NCBI RefSeq assembly: GCF_900115095.1
Contig: NZ_FOVH01000007.1
Location: forward strand, 310,001 to 374,000
Direction of reading: 5' to 3'
Length of the DNA stretch: 64,000 nt
Source: Actinomadura madurae
Lineage (GTDB): Bacteria; Actinomycetota; Actinomycetes; Streptosporangiales; Streptosporangiaceae
The translations under genes were made by a program, and so were the position numbers. Below the pieces are notes generated by a model that worked only from the letters and a program-made list of their open reading frames with translations, was not told the origin of the DNA and searched no databases. Position 1 is the first letter of the stretch, and the number at the start of each line of letters is the position of its first letter. Below, in pieces: positions 26,901 to 36,144 of the stretch.

Positions 26901-29220
26901 GGCGCTCCTGGTGCACGCGCTGTCGATGGCGGTCCTCGACCGGCCGAGCAGGACGAACCTGGACGAGCAGCTCGACAGCACGCTGCACAGCCTTGTGGCG
27001 CTCGTCCAGCACGGCGGCCGGCACAGCCCGGAGGCGGATCTGCTGGTGCTGGCCGGTCGATCGGTCGACCTCACCGGCGCCGAACCGCTCGACCCGGCGA
27101 AGGCCGCACTGCACGGGGCGGTCCGCAGCCTCGCCATGGAGACGCCCGACCTCACCTGCCGGCTGGTCGACGTCAGCGACCCCGTGCGCGAGGAGGACCT
27201 CGCCGCCGAGATCACCGCCACCGGCACCGACCGGGTCGTGGCGTTGCGCGGGCCCGGCCGATGGGTTCGGACCGATCGGCTCTACACGCCGGACGCTCCC
27301 GCCGCGCCGGCCGTCCGCAGGGGCGGCGTCTACGTGCTGACCGGAGGGCTCGGCGATCTCGGACTGGCCGTGGCCGGCGCGCTCGCCGACACCGGGTTGC
27401 GCCCGCACCTGGTCCTGCTCGGCCGGCACGGGATCGCCGCGGACGACGAGCGCCGCCGGGCGCGGGTCGCCGCGCTGGAGGCCGCCGGGGCGACGGTCTC
27501 GGTGGAGGAGTGCGACGTGGGCGACCACCGGAGCATGCGCCGCGTGCTGGACATCCTGCGCACCCGGCACGGAGCGGTGCACGGGATCGTCCATCTGGCA
27601 GGCGTCGCGGGAGGCGGCACGCTGCTCGGCCGCGACCGGGACGACACGGCGGCGGTGCTGTGGCCGAAGGCGATGGGCATGGTGGTGCTGGCCGAGTTGC
27701 TCGCCGACCAGCCGCCGCTCGACTTCTTCGTGACGTTCTCCAGCCGAGCCGCCGTCGACGGGCTGCTCGGCGGGGCCGACTACGCCGCGGCGAACGCGTT
27801 CGCCGACGCGCAGAGCCGCCTCATGGCGCGCGCCGGGATCCCGGCGGTGAGCCTCAACTGGCCTGCCTGGCACACGGTCGGCATGGCCGTCCGGCCGGAA
27901 CCGGCGCCCGAGGGCTCCCGGACGTGGTCGGCGGTCCTTGATCCCCGCGAGCACCCGGTCCTCGACGAGCACCGGATCGACGGCGTTCCCGTGCTCCCCG
28001 GCACCGGTCACCTCGACCTCGTCGTCCGGGCGTACCGCGAGGTCATCGAGCCGCACGCGGGACCGCTGCGGCTCACCGACGTGGTCTTCCAGCGGCCCCT
28101 CCCGGTGCCCGAGGCGCGGCAGGTGGAGGTGCTGTTCCGGCCGGACGGCCCGGGCTGGCGCTTCGCCGTGGGATCCACGCCGGCGACCGGTGCCGGCGGC
28201 GAGAACGTCCGGTATGCGACCGGCTGCGTGGTCTCGATGGACGCGGACGAGATCGCGACGCCACCCGGCCCCGGCGCGTCGCTCCAGAATCTGCGGGAAC
28301 GGCTCACCGCCCCGTCGCCCGACCACGGCGAGGAAGACCATCCGCGGCTGTTCGCCGTCGGCCCGCGCTGGGACATCGTCCGCGGTGTCACGACCGGGCC
28401 GGACCACGGCGACGAACTGCTCATCGAGCTGGCCCTGCCCGAGGCGTTCCAGCCGGATCTCGACGTCCATCCGCTGCACCCCGCCGTGCTGGACTGCGCG
28501 ACCTCCGCGGTACGCCGCCCGGCCGCCGACGGCCTGAGCCTGCCGTTCGGCTACGAGTCGCTCGAACTCCACGCCGACCTGCCCGCCGAGTCGGTCAGCC
28601 ACATCCGCAGGCGTCCCTCCGGTGCCGGCCTCATCGTCGCGGACATCGACCTCTACACCGCGGGCGGGAGCCTCGTGGCGCGGATCGCCGGGTTCAGCAT
28701 GCGGCAGGTCATCGACGGCACCTTCCTCCCAGACGAGGGCCCGGTCGACGGCATCGCGCCCGAGCACGGCGGCGCGCTGTTCCTGTCGCTGCTCGGGACC
28801 AGGCACCCGTACCAGGTGTCGGTGCGGCCCCACGTCAACGGTGTGCCGGTGCGCACCACGGTGATCGCGGGGGCACCGACCCTCCCGCCACCGCGAGTGA
28901 CGGAGCCGGGAGCGCCGACGCCTTCGTCGCGGGTGGCGGCCCCGGTCGCGGCACCGGCGGCGACGCCGGTCGCGGCAGCGGTGACCTCCGGATCGGTGCG
29001 GGACCGCCTGGCGGCGCTGTGGGAGCGCGTGCTCGGCATCGCCCCGTCCGGCGAACTCGCCGACTTCTTCGAACTCGGCGGCAACTCGCTCAGCGCCGTC
29101 GAGCTGATGTCGGAGATCCGCGCCGAGTTCGGCATCCGGACCGGCATCGTCACCCTGTTCGACCACCCGACGCTCGGCGCGCTGGCGGAGATCATCGCGG
29201 CGGAAGGCGCGGCGACCTGA
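23923..29220 (+). CDS. Type I PKS module KS-AT-KR-DH-ACP, all domains apparently intact
   Basis: A 1765-residue module. The start is ATG 23923 after AAGGAG, overlapping the NRPS stop by 4 bases. KS: TACSSS (about 179), EAHATG and GNIGHL. AT: GQAAQ, intact GHSIG (Ser codon 25768, residue 616) and HAFHS, which suggests malonyl-CoA. KR: GGLGDLG (about 1140) with Ser and Tyr in place (DYAAAN, Tyr about 1287). DH follows the KR: HRIDGVPVLP (His about 1350) and HPAVLDCA. ACP: GGNSL (Ser about 1722). KR before DH is not the usual cis-AT order. Expected result is an alpha,beta-unsaturated or beta-hydroxy unit added to the dipeptidyl intermediate. This is the only PKS here with a complete AT. Confidence 0.93.
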   Translation: MSNHTDGIALIGLAARLPGAADAARFWDNLRTGHEAVRFPSDEELLAAGVPASMLADSGYVKAVAETPELEMFDADFFGFTPRDATLLDPQIRLFLEVGHTAVEDAGYDPARIADGAGVFGAVGVNRYLDLHVRRPTGYEANSSGNAALSTLSHPDYAATHLAYRFGFRGPALTVSTACSSSAVAVHLACQALRTGECDIAVAAGSEVEMPAHSGYLWDPGGPLSPDGHVRPFDHRAAGTVFGTGAGAVVLKRLDDALADGDRVRAVIRASAMSNDGAAKAGFTTPGVSGQVQAVREAMVLAGVEAPDVSFIEAHATGTPLGDPIEVTALAQAHRTLGADRIDSPIVLGSVKGNIGHLGHASGIASLIKLVLCIEHEQLVPTVNFAEPNPRLSLDTMPFVIGDRTTPWPRDAARPRIAGLSSFGFGGTNVHLVVQEGPPVRHSPAARRPQVIVLSARTPEAARVYQERAAAALDGAGAGQYADTAGVLQDGRTRHAARSAVVARDAAEAARTLPAAPIRTGDALPVIFAFPGQAAQYPAMAADLHGADPVFTEAMDTCLEAFAQHGVRLEGHWRDPDASALADTTVAQPLLFSVEFALAEMWRSWGITPAGVLGHSIGELTAGAVAGVFDLPDAVRLVCARAEAMAAMPPGGLVAVSAGAEEVSGLLPDEVSVAVVNGPRQVVLASPADRLDEVQALLRERRLNFRLLPVPHAFHSPHMAQAATKFDLAFADVRSHEPAVPVFSSAAGGPAGAETGLARFWSDQLVRPVRFDLAVDHLLGGNDRLLLEVGPGHTLTRLAREHRAVRAGTSGAVATLPARAGDDELLSVLEAAAALWTEGHELNWAAVRQREAFHRLPAPTYPYRRSRHWLPLRGTVPDRTPEEGGEGAVAPEPEDVAAGHDGVTPFTTATWVEEPRPANRRTGAGAPAVAVVPADHEASLPVLLALRQAGYRPVVVRPGAAFAEEGEEFRVRLDRPEQFGNVLTALADRGKRPALLVHALSMAVLDRPSRTNLDEQLDSTLHSLVALVQHGGRHSPEADLLVLAGRSVDLTGAEPLDPAKAALHGAVRSLAMETPDLTCRLVDVSDPVREEDLAAEITATGTDRVVALRGPGRWVRTDRLYTPDAPAAPAVRRGGVYVLTGGLGDLGLAVAGALADTGLRPHLVLLGRHGIAADDERRRARVAALEAAGATVSVEECDVGDHRSMRRVLDILRTRHGAVHGIVHLAGVAGGGTLLGRDRDDTAAVLWPKAMGMVVLAELLADQPPLDFFVTFSSRAAVDGLLGGADYAAANAFADAQSRLMARAGIPAVSLNWPAWHTVGMAVRPEPAPEGSRTWSAVLDPREHPVLDEHRIDGVPVLPGTGHLDLVVRAYREVIEPHAGPLRLTDVVFQRPLPVPEARQVEVLFRPDGPGWRFAVGSTPATGAGGENVRYATGCVVSMDADEIATPPGPGASLQNLRERLTAPSPDHGEEDHPRLFAVGPRWDIVRGVTTGPDHGDELLIELALPEAFQPDLDVHPLHPAVLDCATSAVRRPAADGLSLPFGYESLELHADLPAESVSHIRRRPSGAGLIVADIDLYTAGGSLVARIAGFSMRQVIDGTFLPDEGPVDGIAPEHGGALFLSLLGTRHPYQVSVRPHVNGVPVRTTVIAGAPTLPPPRVTEPGAPTPSSRVAAPVAAPAATPVAAAVTSGSVRDRLAALWERVLGIAPSGELADFFELGGNSLSAVELMSEIRAEFGIRTGIVTLFDHPTLGALAEIIAAEGAAT

Positions 29221-32200
29221 TGGCGATCACCGAGCGGGACACGCCGATCTCCGACAAGGAGCGCGCCCAGTGGATGCTGCACCGGCTCGTTCCCGAGCAC
29301 GGCATCTGCAACGTCGGCTTCGCGGTGAAGGTGCCGGCGCGGCTGCGCTGGTGGCCGCTGCGAGAAGCGCTCGACCACGTGGTGCGGCGGCATCCGGCCT
29401 TGCGAACGTCCATCCAGCCCGTCGGGCACGAGCTGCGCAAACGGTTCCTTGCCGCCGACGAGGCGACGGTGCCGCTAGAGGTGCACCAGGGCACCGCTGA
29501 GGAGGTGACGGAACTCGTCACCGGCCTGATCGCCGAACGCATGGACCTCGACCGCCCTCCGCTGGTCAGGGCGCACATGATCATGTTGCCGGACGCGACC
29601 GTGGTGTGCGTCGTCCTCCATCACCTCGTCGTCGACGACGTCACCACGCGGATAGTGACGCGGGAGACGGCGGCCTTGTACGACGCGTACGCCGACGGCG
29701 ACACCTCACCCCAGCTGCCCGCGCCCGCTCCGCCGCAGGTCGAGCCGGCGCCGGACGCGGCGGCGATCGAGTTCTGGACCGAGCATCTGGCGGGCATCGA
29801 TCCGGAGCGCCTCGCTCTCGCGGGCGCCCGGCCCGTCCCCGACCGGCCGACCTTCGCCGCGGCGCGGCTCGACCGCACACTGTCCGAGGAGGCCGGCGAG
29901 GCGGTCGCCCGGCTCCGGTCCCGCACCAGGACGACCGACAACATCGTCCTGCTCGCCGCGTACTACCTGCTGCTCGCCGGCCACGGGGCCGGCCCGGACC
30001 TCGCGGTCGGTGTCCCGGTGACCACCCGACGGGGCAGTGCGCGGAACGACGCCGCCGGCTTCCACGCCAACATCCTGCCCATCCGGGTGCGAGTCGACCT
30101 CGGCACCGACTTCGCCACCCTCGTCCGGACGACCAGGGACGCCTTCCTCGGCGGGCTCGAACACGGACACGCCTCGTTCGAGTCGGTGCGGCACGCCCTG
30201 GACACCAGGTCGGCCGACTGGCGGGCGCCGCTGTTCCGCCAGTCGTTCAACTACCGTCCGGCCGGGCCGGACGAGCTGACCATGGCCGGCCGGCCCGTCG
30301 AGTACGTCGACGCGTGGCACGGGCTGAGCCGGCTCGACCTGGAGCTGATCGTCCAGGCGGGCCCGCCCTTCGAGCTCACCGCCGTCTACAGCACCGAGGC
30401 GCACGGCCACGAGGACGTCGCCGACCTTCTCGACCGGTACGAGAACCTGCTGATCGCGCTCGCCTCCGATCCGGACCGGCCCCTGCGCGAGGTCGACGCC
30501 CTGCCGGCGGCGGACCGGGCCCTCCTGGCGCGCGTCAACGACACCGCGCGGCCGTGGCCGGCCGGGACCGTCCCGGACATGATCAGCGATCGTGCCCGGC
30601 GGACTCCCGGCGCTCCGGCCGTCGACGAGCTGACCTACGGCGAGCTCGCCGGCCTGGCCGCGGGGGTGCGCGACGCGCTGCTCGCCCGTGGGGTCGCCCC
30701 CGGCGACGTCGTCGGCACGTACGCGGGCCGCGGTCCAGGGCTGGCGGCGGCCGTACTCGGGGTGTGGGCGGCCGGCGCCGCGTACCTGCCGCTGGACCCC
30801 GCGCACCCGATCCCCCGCGCCCGGCACGAGCTGGACGACGCCGGAGTGGGTGTCGTGCTCACCGACCGCGATCTTCCGGGTGACCTGGCGGGCGGACGGC
30901 ACGCCGTCAGGCTGGACACCGTGCCCGGCGGCATACCCGAGACCCGGTCCGCACCGGGTCCCGAGGATGCGCCCGCCTACCTCCTGTACACCTCCGGCTC
31001 GACCGGCCGGCCCAAGGGCGTGCTGGTGACCCACGGCAACCTGGCCAACGTGGTCCGCCACTTCGCGGACATGCTCAAGGTGACACCGGGCGACCGGGTG
31101 ATGTGGCTGACGACGTTCGCGTTCGACATCTCCGCGCTCGAACTGCTCCTCGCGCTGAGCACGGGAGCGCGGGCGGTCGTCGCGGACGACCGCGCCCAGG
31201 TCGACCCCGGGGTGCTCGCCTCACTGGTCGAACGCGCGGACGTCACACTGATCCAGGCGACACCGACGACGTGGCGGCAGCTGGTGCCGCGGCTGCGCGG
31301 CCGGCTGCGCGGCCGGCGGGTCCTGTGCGGCGGCGAGCCGCTGACGGCGCCGCTGGCCGAGCGGCTGCTCGCCGAGAAGTGCCAGGTGTTCAACGTCTAC
31401 GGTCCGACCGAGACCACCATCTGGTCCACGGCGGCCGAGCTGGAGCCGCCCGTCCCCGAGCGGGTCCCCATCGGCCGCCCCATCGCCAACACCACTGTCC
31501 GGGTCGTGGACGAGCACGGCCGGGCCGCTCCGCCCGGCGTTCCCGGCGAGCTCTGCATCGGCGGGCGCGGAGTGGCGCTCGGATACCTCGGCGACGAGGA
31601 ACGCACGGGCCGGGTGTTCCGGACGGCCGGCGGGCTCGGCCGGCACTACCGGACCGGCGATGTGGTGCGCCTCCGCCGTGATGGGCAGCTGGAGTTCCTC
31701 GGCCGGGTCGACCGGCAGGTGAAGATTCGCGGGCATCGCGTCGAGCTCGGTGAGATCGAGTCGGTCCTCGAACAGCACCCGGGGGTGCGCGCGGCGGCCG
31801 CGCTCGCCGAGCCCGACGCCGCCGGCGGTCTCAGGATCGTCGCCGCCGTCCAGGGCGAGATCTCCGCGAGCGACGACCAGATGGAGCGGCTGCGCCGGCA
31901 CGCGGCCGGGCTGCTGCCCGGCGCCGCCGTTCCTGCCCGGTTCGCCGTGGTGGGAGACATCCCCACCAATGGGAGCGGCAAGGTCGACTACCGTCGGCTC
32001 GCGGAGTCGGTCGCGCCGCCCGGCGACGGTCCGGCACCGCAGCCGCCGGCCGACCCGACGACCCGGCTCGTCGTCGAGCTGTGGCGCACCCTTCTCGACC
32101 ACCCCCGGATCACGGCCGAGTCGAACTTCTTCCTCTGCGGCGGCCATTCGCTCATCGCCGTGGAGCTCGCCGAACGGGTGAACGTCCGGCTCGGCACGGA

Positions 32201-32282
32201 CGTGGACTTCACCGACGTGTTCGCGGCCCCCACGCCGGCGCGGTTCGCGGCCCTGCTGAGCGAACGGAGGCGTCCCCGGTGA
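29220..32282 (+). CDS. NRPS module C-A-PCP, predicted glycine
   Basis: A 1020-residue single extension module. Its ATG overlaps the PKS stop by 1 base (TGATG). The C domain (1-430) has HHLVVDD at about 134. The A domain (about 445-920) has TSGSTGRPKGV, FDISALEL, NVYGPTETTIW, YRTGD and SGKVDY. Reading the specificity positions gives DILQLGVIWK, which differs at one position from the glycine code DILQLGLIWK as I recall it. PCP has GGHSL near 975. It should condense the polyketide-extended chain with Gly. No epimerisation or methylation domain. GTGA overlap with the thioesterase gene. Confidence 0.92.
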   Translation: MAITERDTPISDKERAQWMLHRLVPEHGICNVGFAVKVPARLRWWPLREALDHVVRRHPALRTSIQPVGHELRKRFLAADEATVPLEVHQGTAEEVTELVTGLIAERMDLDRPPLVRAHMIMLPDATVVCVVLHHLVVDDVTTRIVTRETAALYDAYADGDTSPQLPAPAPPQVEPAPDAAAIEFWTEHLAGIDPERLALAGARPVPDRPTFAAARLDRTLSEEAGEAVARLRSRTRTTDNIVLLAAYYLLLAGHGAGPDLAVGVPVTTRRGSARNDAAGFHANILPIRVRVDLGTDFATLVRTTRDAFLGGLEHGHASFESVRHALDTRSADWRAPLFRQSFNYRPAGPDELTMAGRPVEYVDAWHGLSRLDLELIVQAGPPFELTAVYSTEAHGHEDVADLLDRYENLLIALASDPDRPLREVDALPAADRALLARVNDTARPWPAGTVPDMISDRARRTPGAPAVDELTYGELAGLAAGVRDALLARGVAPGDVVGTYAGRGPGLAAAVLGVWAAGAAYLPLDPAHPIPRARHELDDAGVGVVLTDRDLPGDLAGGRHAVRLDTVPGGIPETRSAPGPEDAPAYLLYTSGSTGRPKGVLVTHGNLANVVRHFADMLKVTPGDRVMWLTTFAFDISALELLLALSTGARAVVADDRAQVDPGVLASLVERADVTLIQATPTTWRQLVPRLRGRLRGRRVLCGGEPLTAPLAERLLAEKCQVFNVYGPTETTIWSTAAELEPPVPERVPIGRPIANTTVRVVDEHGRAAPPGVPGELCIGGRGVALGYLGDEERTGRVFRTAGGLGRHYRTGDVVRLRRDGQLEFLGRVDRQVKIRGHRVELGEIESVLEQHPGVRAAAALAEPDAAGGLRIVAAVQGEISASDDQMERLRRHAAGLLPGAAVPARFAVVGDIPTNGSGKVDYRRLAESVAPPGDGPAPQPPADPTTRLVVELWRTLLDHPRITAESNFFLCGGHSLIAVELAERVNVRLGTDVDFTDVFAAPTPARFAALLSERRRPR

Positions 32283-33049
32283 CCGACCAGGACCAGTACG
32301 GCTGGTTCGTGCCGCTCGCGGCGAACGACGGCATGCCGCTGTACGGCTTCCCGCACGCGGGGGCGGGGTGCACGCAGCTCGCGGGGCTCGCCCGCGCGGG
32401 TGAGAAGGCCGGCATCTCGCTGTGGTCGGCGAACCTGCCGGGCCGGCAGGGACGGCTGTCCGAACCGCCGATCACGGTGTTCGAGCCGCTGGTCGACGCC
32501 CTGGCCCAGGCCCTCATCGAGCGCGTGGACGACCGGCCGTACGCGATGTTCGGCTACTGCGCGGGCGCACTCCTCGCCTACGGGGTGCTCCAGGGCCTGG
32601 CCCTGCGCGGCGCGGCCATGCCGAGCCGGTTCGTCGTCGTCTCCTACGACGCCCCCGACATCGCCCGGCGGCCACGGCGCATGGCGCACCTGCCCCGCGA
32701 GGAGCTGTGGGCTCGGCTGCGCGACGACGGCGGTGTGCCCGAGTCCCTCGCGGGGGACGCCAGGCTCCGCCAGGTCGCCGAGCCGGCGGTGCGCGCGGAC
32801 TTCGCGGTGCTCGCCGGCTACCGCCATCGGCCCGCCCCGCCGCTGCCGGTACCGATCACCGTGTGCTTCGGCACCGACGACCCGGACGTCGAGCGGGGCG
32901 CGCTGCTCGGCTGGCGCCGGCACAGCTCCGAATCCGTCGACCTGCGCGCGGTCCCGGGTGGTCACTGGCTCGTCGACGACGCGCCCGACGAGCTCGCGGA
33001 CGCCGTCGCGGCCGTGCCGGCCGACGCGAGCGCCCGGCGGCCGGCATGA
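32279..33049 (+). CDS. Type II thioesterase with Cys in place of the nucleophilic Ser
   Basis: A 256-residue alpha/beta hydrolase of the external (type II) thioesterase family. It begins at GTG 32279 and shows LYGFPHAGAG. The nucleophile elbow reads GYCAG (Cys codon 32558, residue 94) where most family members have GHSxG. Asp (FGTDDPDV) and His (PGGHWL) of the triad are present. It sits between two NRPS module genes with 4-base overlaps on both sides. Usual role: removal of wrong acyl groups from carriers. Because no module carries a C-terminal TE, it may also release the product. A Cys nucleophile is known in some strained-ring-forming thioesterases such as that of the obafluorin NRPS. Confidence 0.9.
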   Translation: MTDQDQYGWFVPLAANDGMPLYGFPHAGAGCTQLAGLARAGEKAGISLWSANLPGRQGRLSEPPITVFEPLVDALAQALIERVDDRPYAMFGYCAGALLAYGVLQGLALRGAAMPSRFVVVSYDAPDIARRPRRMAHLPREELWARLRDDGGVPESLAGDARLRQVAEPAVRADFAVLAGYRHRPAPPLPVPITVCFGTDDPDVERGALLGWRRHSSESVDLRAVPGGHWLVDDAPDELADAVAAVPADASARRPA

Positions 33050-36000
33050 CCGGCGCCGCCACCCCGCTCGGTACCGGGCTCGATGCGAACGAGCGTGGGC
33101 TGTGGGCGTTCCAGCAGCTCGTGCCGCACCGCGGGGTGTCCAACGTGGCCACGGCCATCGAGGTGAGCGGGCCGGCCCGCTGGTGGCCGGTCCGCCGGGC
33201 CCTGGAACTCGTGGTCGCCCGGCACCCGGCGCTTCGAAGGTCGTTTCCCGCGGTGAACGGGGTGCCGGTCCGTCGCGAGCACCGGCCGGACGAGGTCGAC
33301 GTCGAGGTCGAGGTCCATCAGGCCGAACCCGGCGAGCTGGCGGCGGACCTGCGGCGTTTCGCCGCACGGCCGTTCGAGCTCGGCGAGCCCCCGCTGGTCC
33401 GCGCCGGCCTGTTCATCCCCGGCCCGGACCAGCATGTGATCTGCGTCGTCGCGCACCACATCGTCACGGACGCGGCCAGCCTCGACACCGTGCTCACCGA
33501 CCTGCGCCGCGCCTACCTGGCCCTGAGCGGCGGACACGAGCCGCCGATCGCCGCGCCGGTGCCCAGCCGGGCTCGGAGCGGGCAGGATGAGTCCGCGGTG
33601 CGGTACTGGCGCGAACGGCTCGCCGGGTTCGACGCCACCGGGATGCGGCTGGAGGAGTCGGCCGCCTCACCGGAGGAACCCGCGTTCTCAGGCGCCGAGC
33701 TGGACCGGGTGCTGACCGTGCCCGCCGACATGCTCGCCGGGCTCCGCCGGCGCTGCCGCGCGACCGATTCAGCGATCCTGCTCGCCGCCTTCTACCTGGT
33801 GCTCCACGAGCACGGAGCCGCACCCGACGCGGTGGTCGGCGTCATGATGGACACCCGCCCCGAGGACGCCGGCGATGTCGGCCACCACGATGTCGGCTAC
33901 CACGTGGCGACGGTGCCACTGAGAGTCTCCCTCAACGGCCGGGCCGGATTCGCCGACCTGGTCGCCCGGGTCTCCGGCGAGATCGTCACCGGCAGGGAGA
34001 ACGGCGCGATGCCCTTCGAACTGCTCGCCACCGCCCGCCCCGACCGCTCGGAACCCGCGTGGTGGCGAGGCGCCCTGGTACGGCACTGCTACAACTTCCG
34101 GCCGGAACGGACCTCCGACGAGCCGCTCGGCGACGGCTCCCGCTTCCGGGACGTCCACACCGGCCTGTCCAGGTTCGACCTGGAGCTCGTCGTCCAACCG
34201 GTGGCGGGGACGTTGCGCGTCGGCCTCCAGTACGCCACGGAGATCCACGACGCGGCGTTCGCCGAGCGCTTCCTCGACCGGTTCAAGCTGGCGCTCGACC
34301 AGGCCGTCGCGGATCCCGGCCTGGCGCTCGCGGACTTCGACCTGCGCACCGCCCGCGACCGGCACGTCGTCACGGTCGCCAACCGGACCGCCGTGCCGTG
34401 GCCGGCCCCGCCCACCGTGCTCGACATGATCGTCAAGGCGGCGCGCGACCGGCCCGACGCGGTCGCGATCACGCAGGACGGACGCGCCACCACCTACGGC
34501 CGGCTGATGTCCGCCGCGGCGACGGTCCGCGACGCCGTGCTGAGCCACGGCCGCGCGGACCATCCGCTCGTCGCGGTCGCGGCTCCGCGCGGCGCCGGCA
34601 CCGCCGCCGCGGCGATCGGGGTCTGGGCGGCGGGCGGCTGCTACGTGCCGCTCGACCCCGGCCACCCGCCCCGCCGGCTCCTCCAGCAGCTGGACGAGGC
34701 CGGTTGCGCGCTGGTCGTCGGCGGCGACGATATTCCGCCGCGGTGCCTCGACGGGCGGATCCGCGTTCCGCTTCCCGATCCGGCCACGGCGGCGGGCACC
34801 GGGCCGGACCGGTTCGAGTACGGCCCGGCCCCCGCCGACCCCGCGTACGTGATCTTCACGTCGGGGTCGACGGGACGGCCGAAAGGCGTCCGGCTGACCC
34901 ACCGCAACCTGGCGAACGTGGTCCGCCACTTCACCGCCGAGCTCGGCCTGGACGCCTCGGTCGCGATGACATGGCTGACCACGTTCGCGTTCGACATCTC
35001 CACCCTCGAACTGTGCCTTCCCCTTGCGGTGGGCGGGCGGGTGGTGGTCGCTCCGGACGAGTCGGCGGCGCGGCCGGCCGAGCTGCTCGACCTCATCGTC
35101 CGGGAGCGGGTATCGGTGATCCAGGCGACGCCGACCACGTGGCGGCTGGTCGCCGAGCACGGGACCGGACGGCTGACCGGCCGCACGATCCTGTGCGGTG
35201 GGGAACCCCTGCCGTCGCGACTCGCCGGACGGCTCCTGGCGACCGGCGCGCGGGTGTTCAACGTGTACGGCCCGACGGAGACGACCATCTGGTCGACCAC
35301 CACCGAGATCACCGACCCCGACGCCCGGATCACCATCGGGCGGCCGATCGCCAACACCACCGTCGACATCGTCGACCAGCGCGGCCGGCCCCGGCCGGTC
35401 GGTCTGGCCGGCGAGCTGTGCATCGGCGGTGCCGGCGTCGCCTCCGGTTACCACGGCCGCCCGGACCTGACCGCCGAGCGGTTCGGCAACGGTGCCCGGC
35501 TCGGCCGGCACTACCGCACCGGCGACCGGGCCCGCTGGCTGCCCGACGGGACCATCGAGCTGCTCGGCCGGGCGGACCGTCAGGTCAAGATCAGGGCGCA
35601 CCGCATCGAGCTCGGCGAGGTGGAGGCCGCACTGGAGACGCATCCGGACGTCACGACGGCGGCGGCGATCGTGGTCGGCGACTCGGCCGCCGACACCAGG
35701 ATCACCGCGTTCGTCGTCGCCGATCGGGCCGGGCTGGAGACCGAGCTCTGGAACCACGTGAGCGAGGTGCTGCCCGGCTACGCGGTGCCGAGCGGGATCA
35801 CGGTGCTCGACGCGCTGCCGACCACGGCCAACGGGAAGGTGGACTACCGTGCGCTGGCCGCACGTCCGGCCGGCCCGCCGGCCCGCGGCGACCACCGGAA
35901 CGGCGCCGAGGCGACCGACGAGACCGAGGCGGCGCTCATCGCCCTCTGGAGGTCCGTGCTCGGCAGACCCGACCTGGGTCGGGACGCCAACTTCTTCCTG

Positions 36001-36144
36001 AGCGGCGGGCACTCCTTGCTCGCCGCGCGCCTGGCTCAGATCGCGAGCGACACGTTCGGAACGCCTCTCACCATGGGCGCGGTCTTCCGCGCCCCCACCC
36101 CAGCGGCATTCGCGACCCTCGTCCGCAAGGAGGCGGGACGATGA
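33046..36144 (+). CDS. NRPS module C-A-PCP, second predicted glycine module
   Basis: A 1032-residue module closely similar to the one at 29220-32282. C domain with HHIVTDA at about 137. A domain with TSGSTGRPKGV, FDISTLEL, NVYGPTETTIW and NGKVDY. The pocket reads DILQLGVIWK, the same as the preceding module, so a second Gly is predicted. PCP with GGHSL at about 987. The shared motifs point to a gene duplication, with the thioesterase gene lying between the copies. ATGA overlaps on both sides. It lacks a TE domain, so chain transfer to the free ACP or release by a trans enzyme is needed. Confidence 0.92.
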   Translation: MTGAATPLGTGLDANERGLWAFQQLVPHRGVSNVATAIEVSGPARWWPVRRALELVVARHPALRRSFPAVNGVPVRREHRPDEVDVEVEVHQAEPGELAADLRRFAARPFELGEPPLVRAGLFIPGPDQHVICVVAHHIVTDAASLDTVLTDLRRAYLALSGGHEPPIAAPVPSRARSGQDESAVRYWRERLAGFDATGMRLEESAASPEEPAFSGAELDRVLTVPADMLAGLRRRCRATDSAILLAAFYLVLHEHGAAPDAVVGVMMDTRPEDAGDVGHHDVGYHVATVPLRVSLNGRAGFADLVARVSGEIVTGRENGAMPFELLATARPDRSEPAWWRGALVRHCYNFRPERTSDEPLGDGSRFRDVHTGLSRFDLELVVQPVAGTLRVGLQYATEIHDAAFAERFLDRFKLALDQAVADPGLALADFDLRTARDRHVVTVANRTAVPWPAPPTVLDMIVKAARDRPDAVAITQDGRATTYGRLMSAAATVRDAVLSHGRADHPLVAVAAPRGAGTAAAAIGVWAAGGCYVPLDPGHPPRRLLQQLDEAGCALVVGGDDIPPRCLDGRIRVPLPDPATAAGTGPDRFEYGPAPADPAYVIFTSGSTGRPKGVRLTHRNLANVVRHFTAELGLDASVAMTWLTTFAFDISTLELCLPLAVGGRVVVAPDESAARPAELLDLIVRERVSVIQATPTTWRLVAEHGTGRLTGRTILCGGEPLPSRLAGRLLATGARVFNVYGPTETTIWSTTTEITDPDARITIGRPIANTTVDIVDQRGRPRPVGLAGELCIGGAGVASGYHGRPDLTAERFGNGARLGRHYRTGDRARWLPDGTIELLGRADRQVKIRAHRIELGEVEAALETHPDVTTAAAIVVGDSAADTRITAFVVADRAGLETELWNHVSEVLPGYAVPSGITVLDALPTTANGKVDYRALAARPAGPPARGDHRNGAEATDETEAALIALWRSVLGRPDLGRDANFFLSGGHSLLAARLAQIASDTFGTPLTMGAVFRAPTPAAFATLVRKEAGR

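Noticed and set aside
18869..29166. Very long open frames on the minus strand opposite the NRPS and PKS genes (about 1300 and 1790 codons)
   Set aside because: They are antisense shadows caused by high GC; their translations are rich in Arg, Gly, Gln and His with no domains, while the plus strand encodes clear NRPS and PKS domains.
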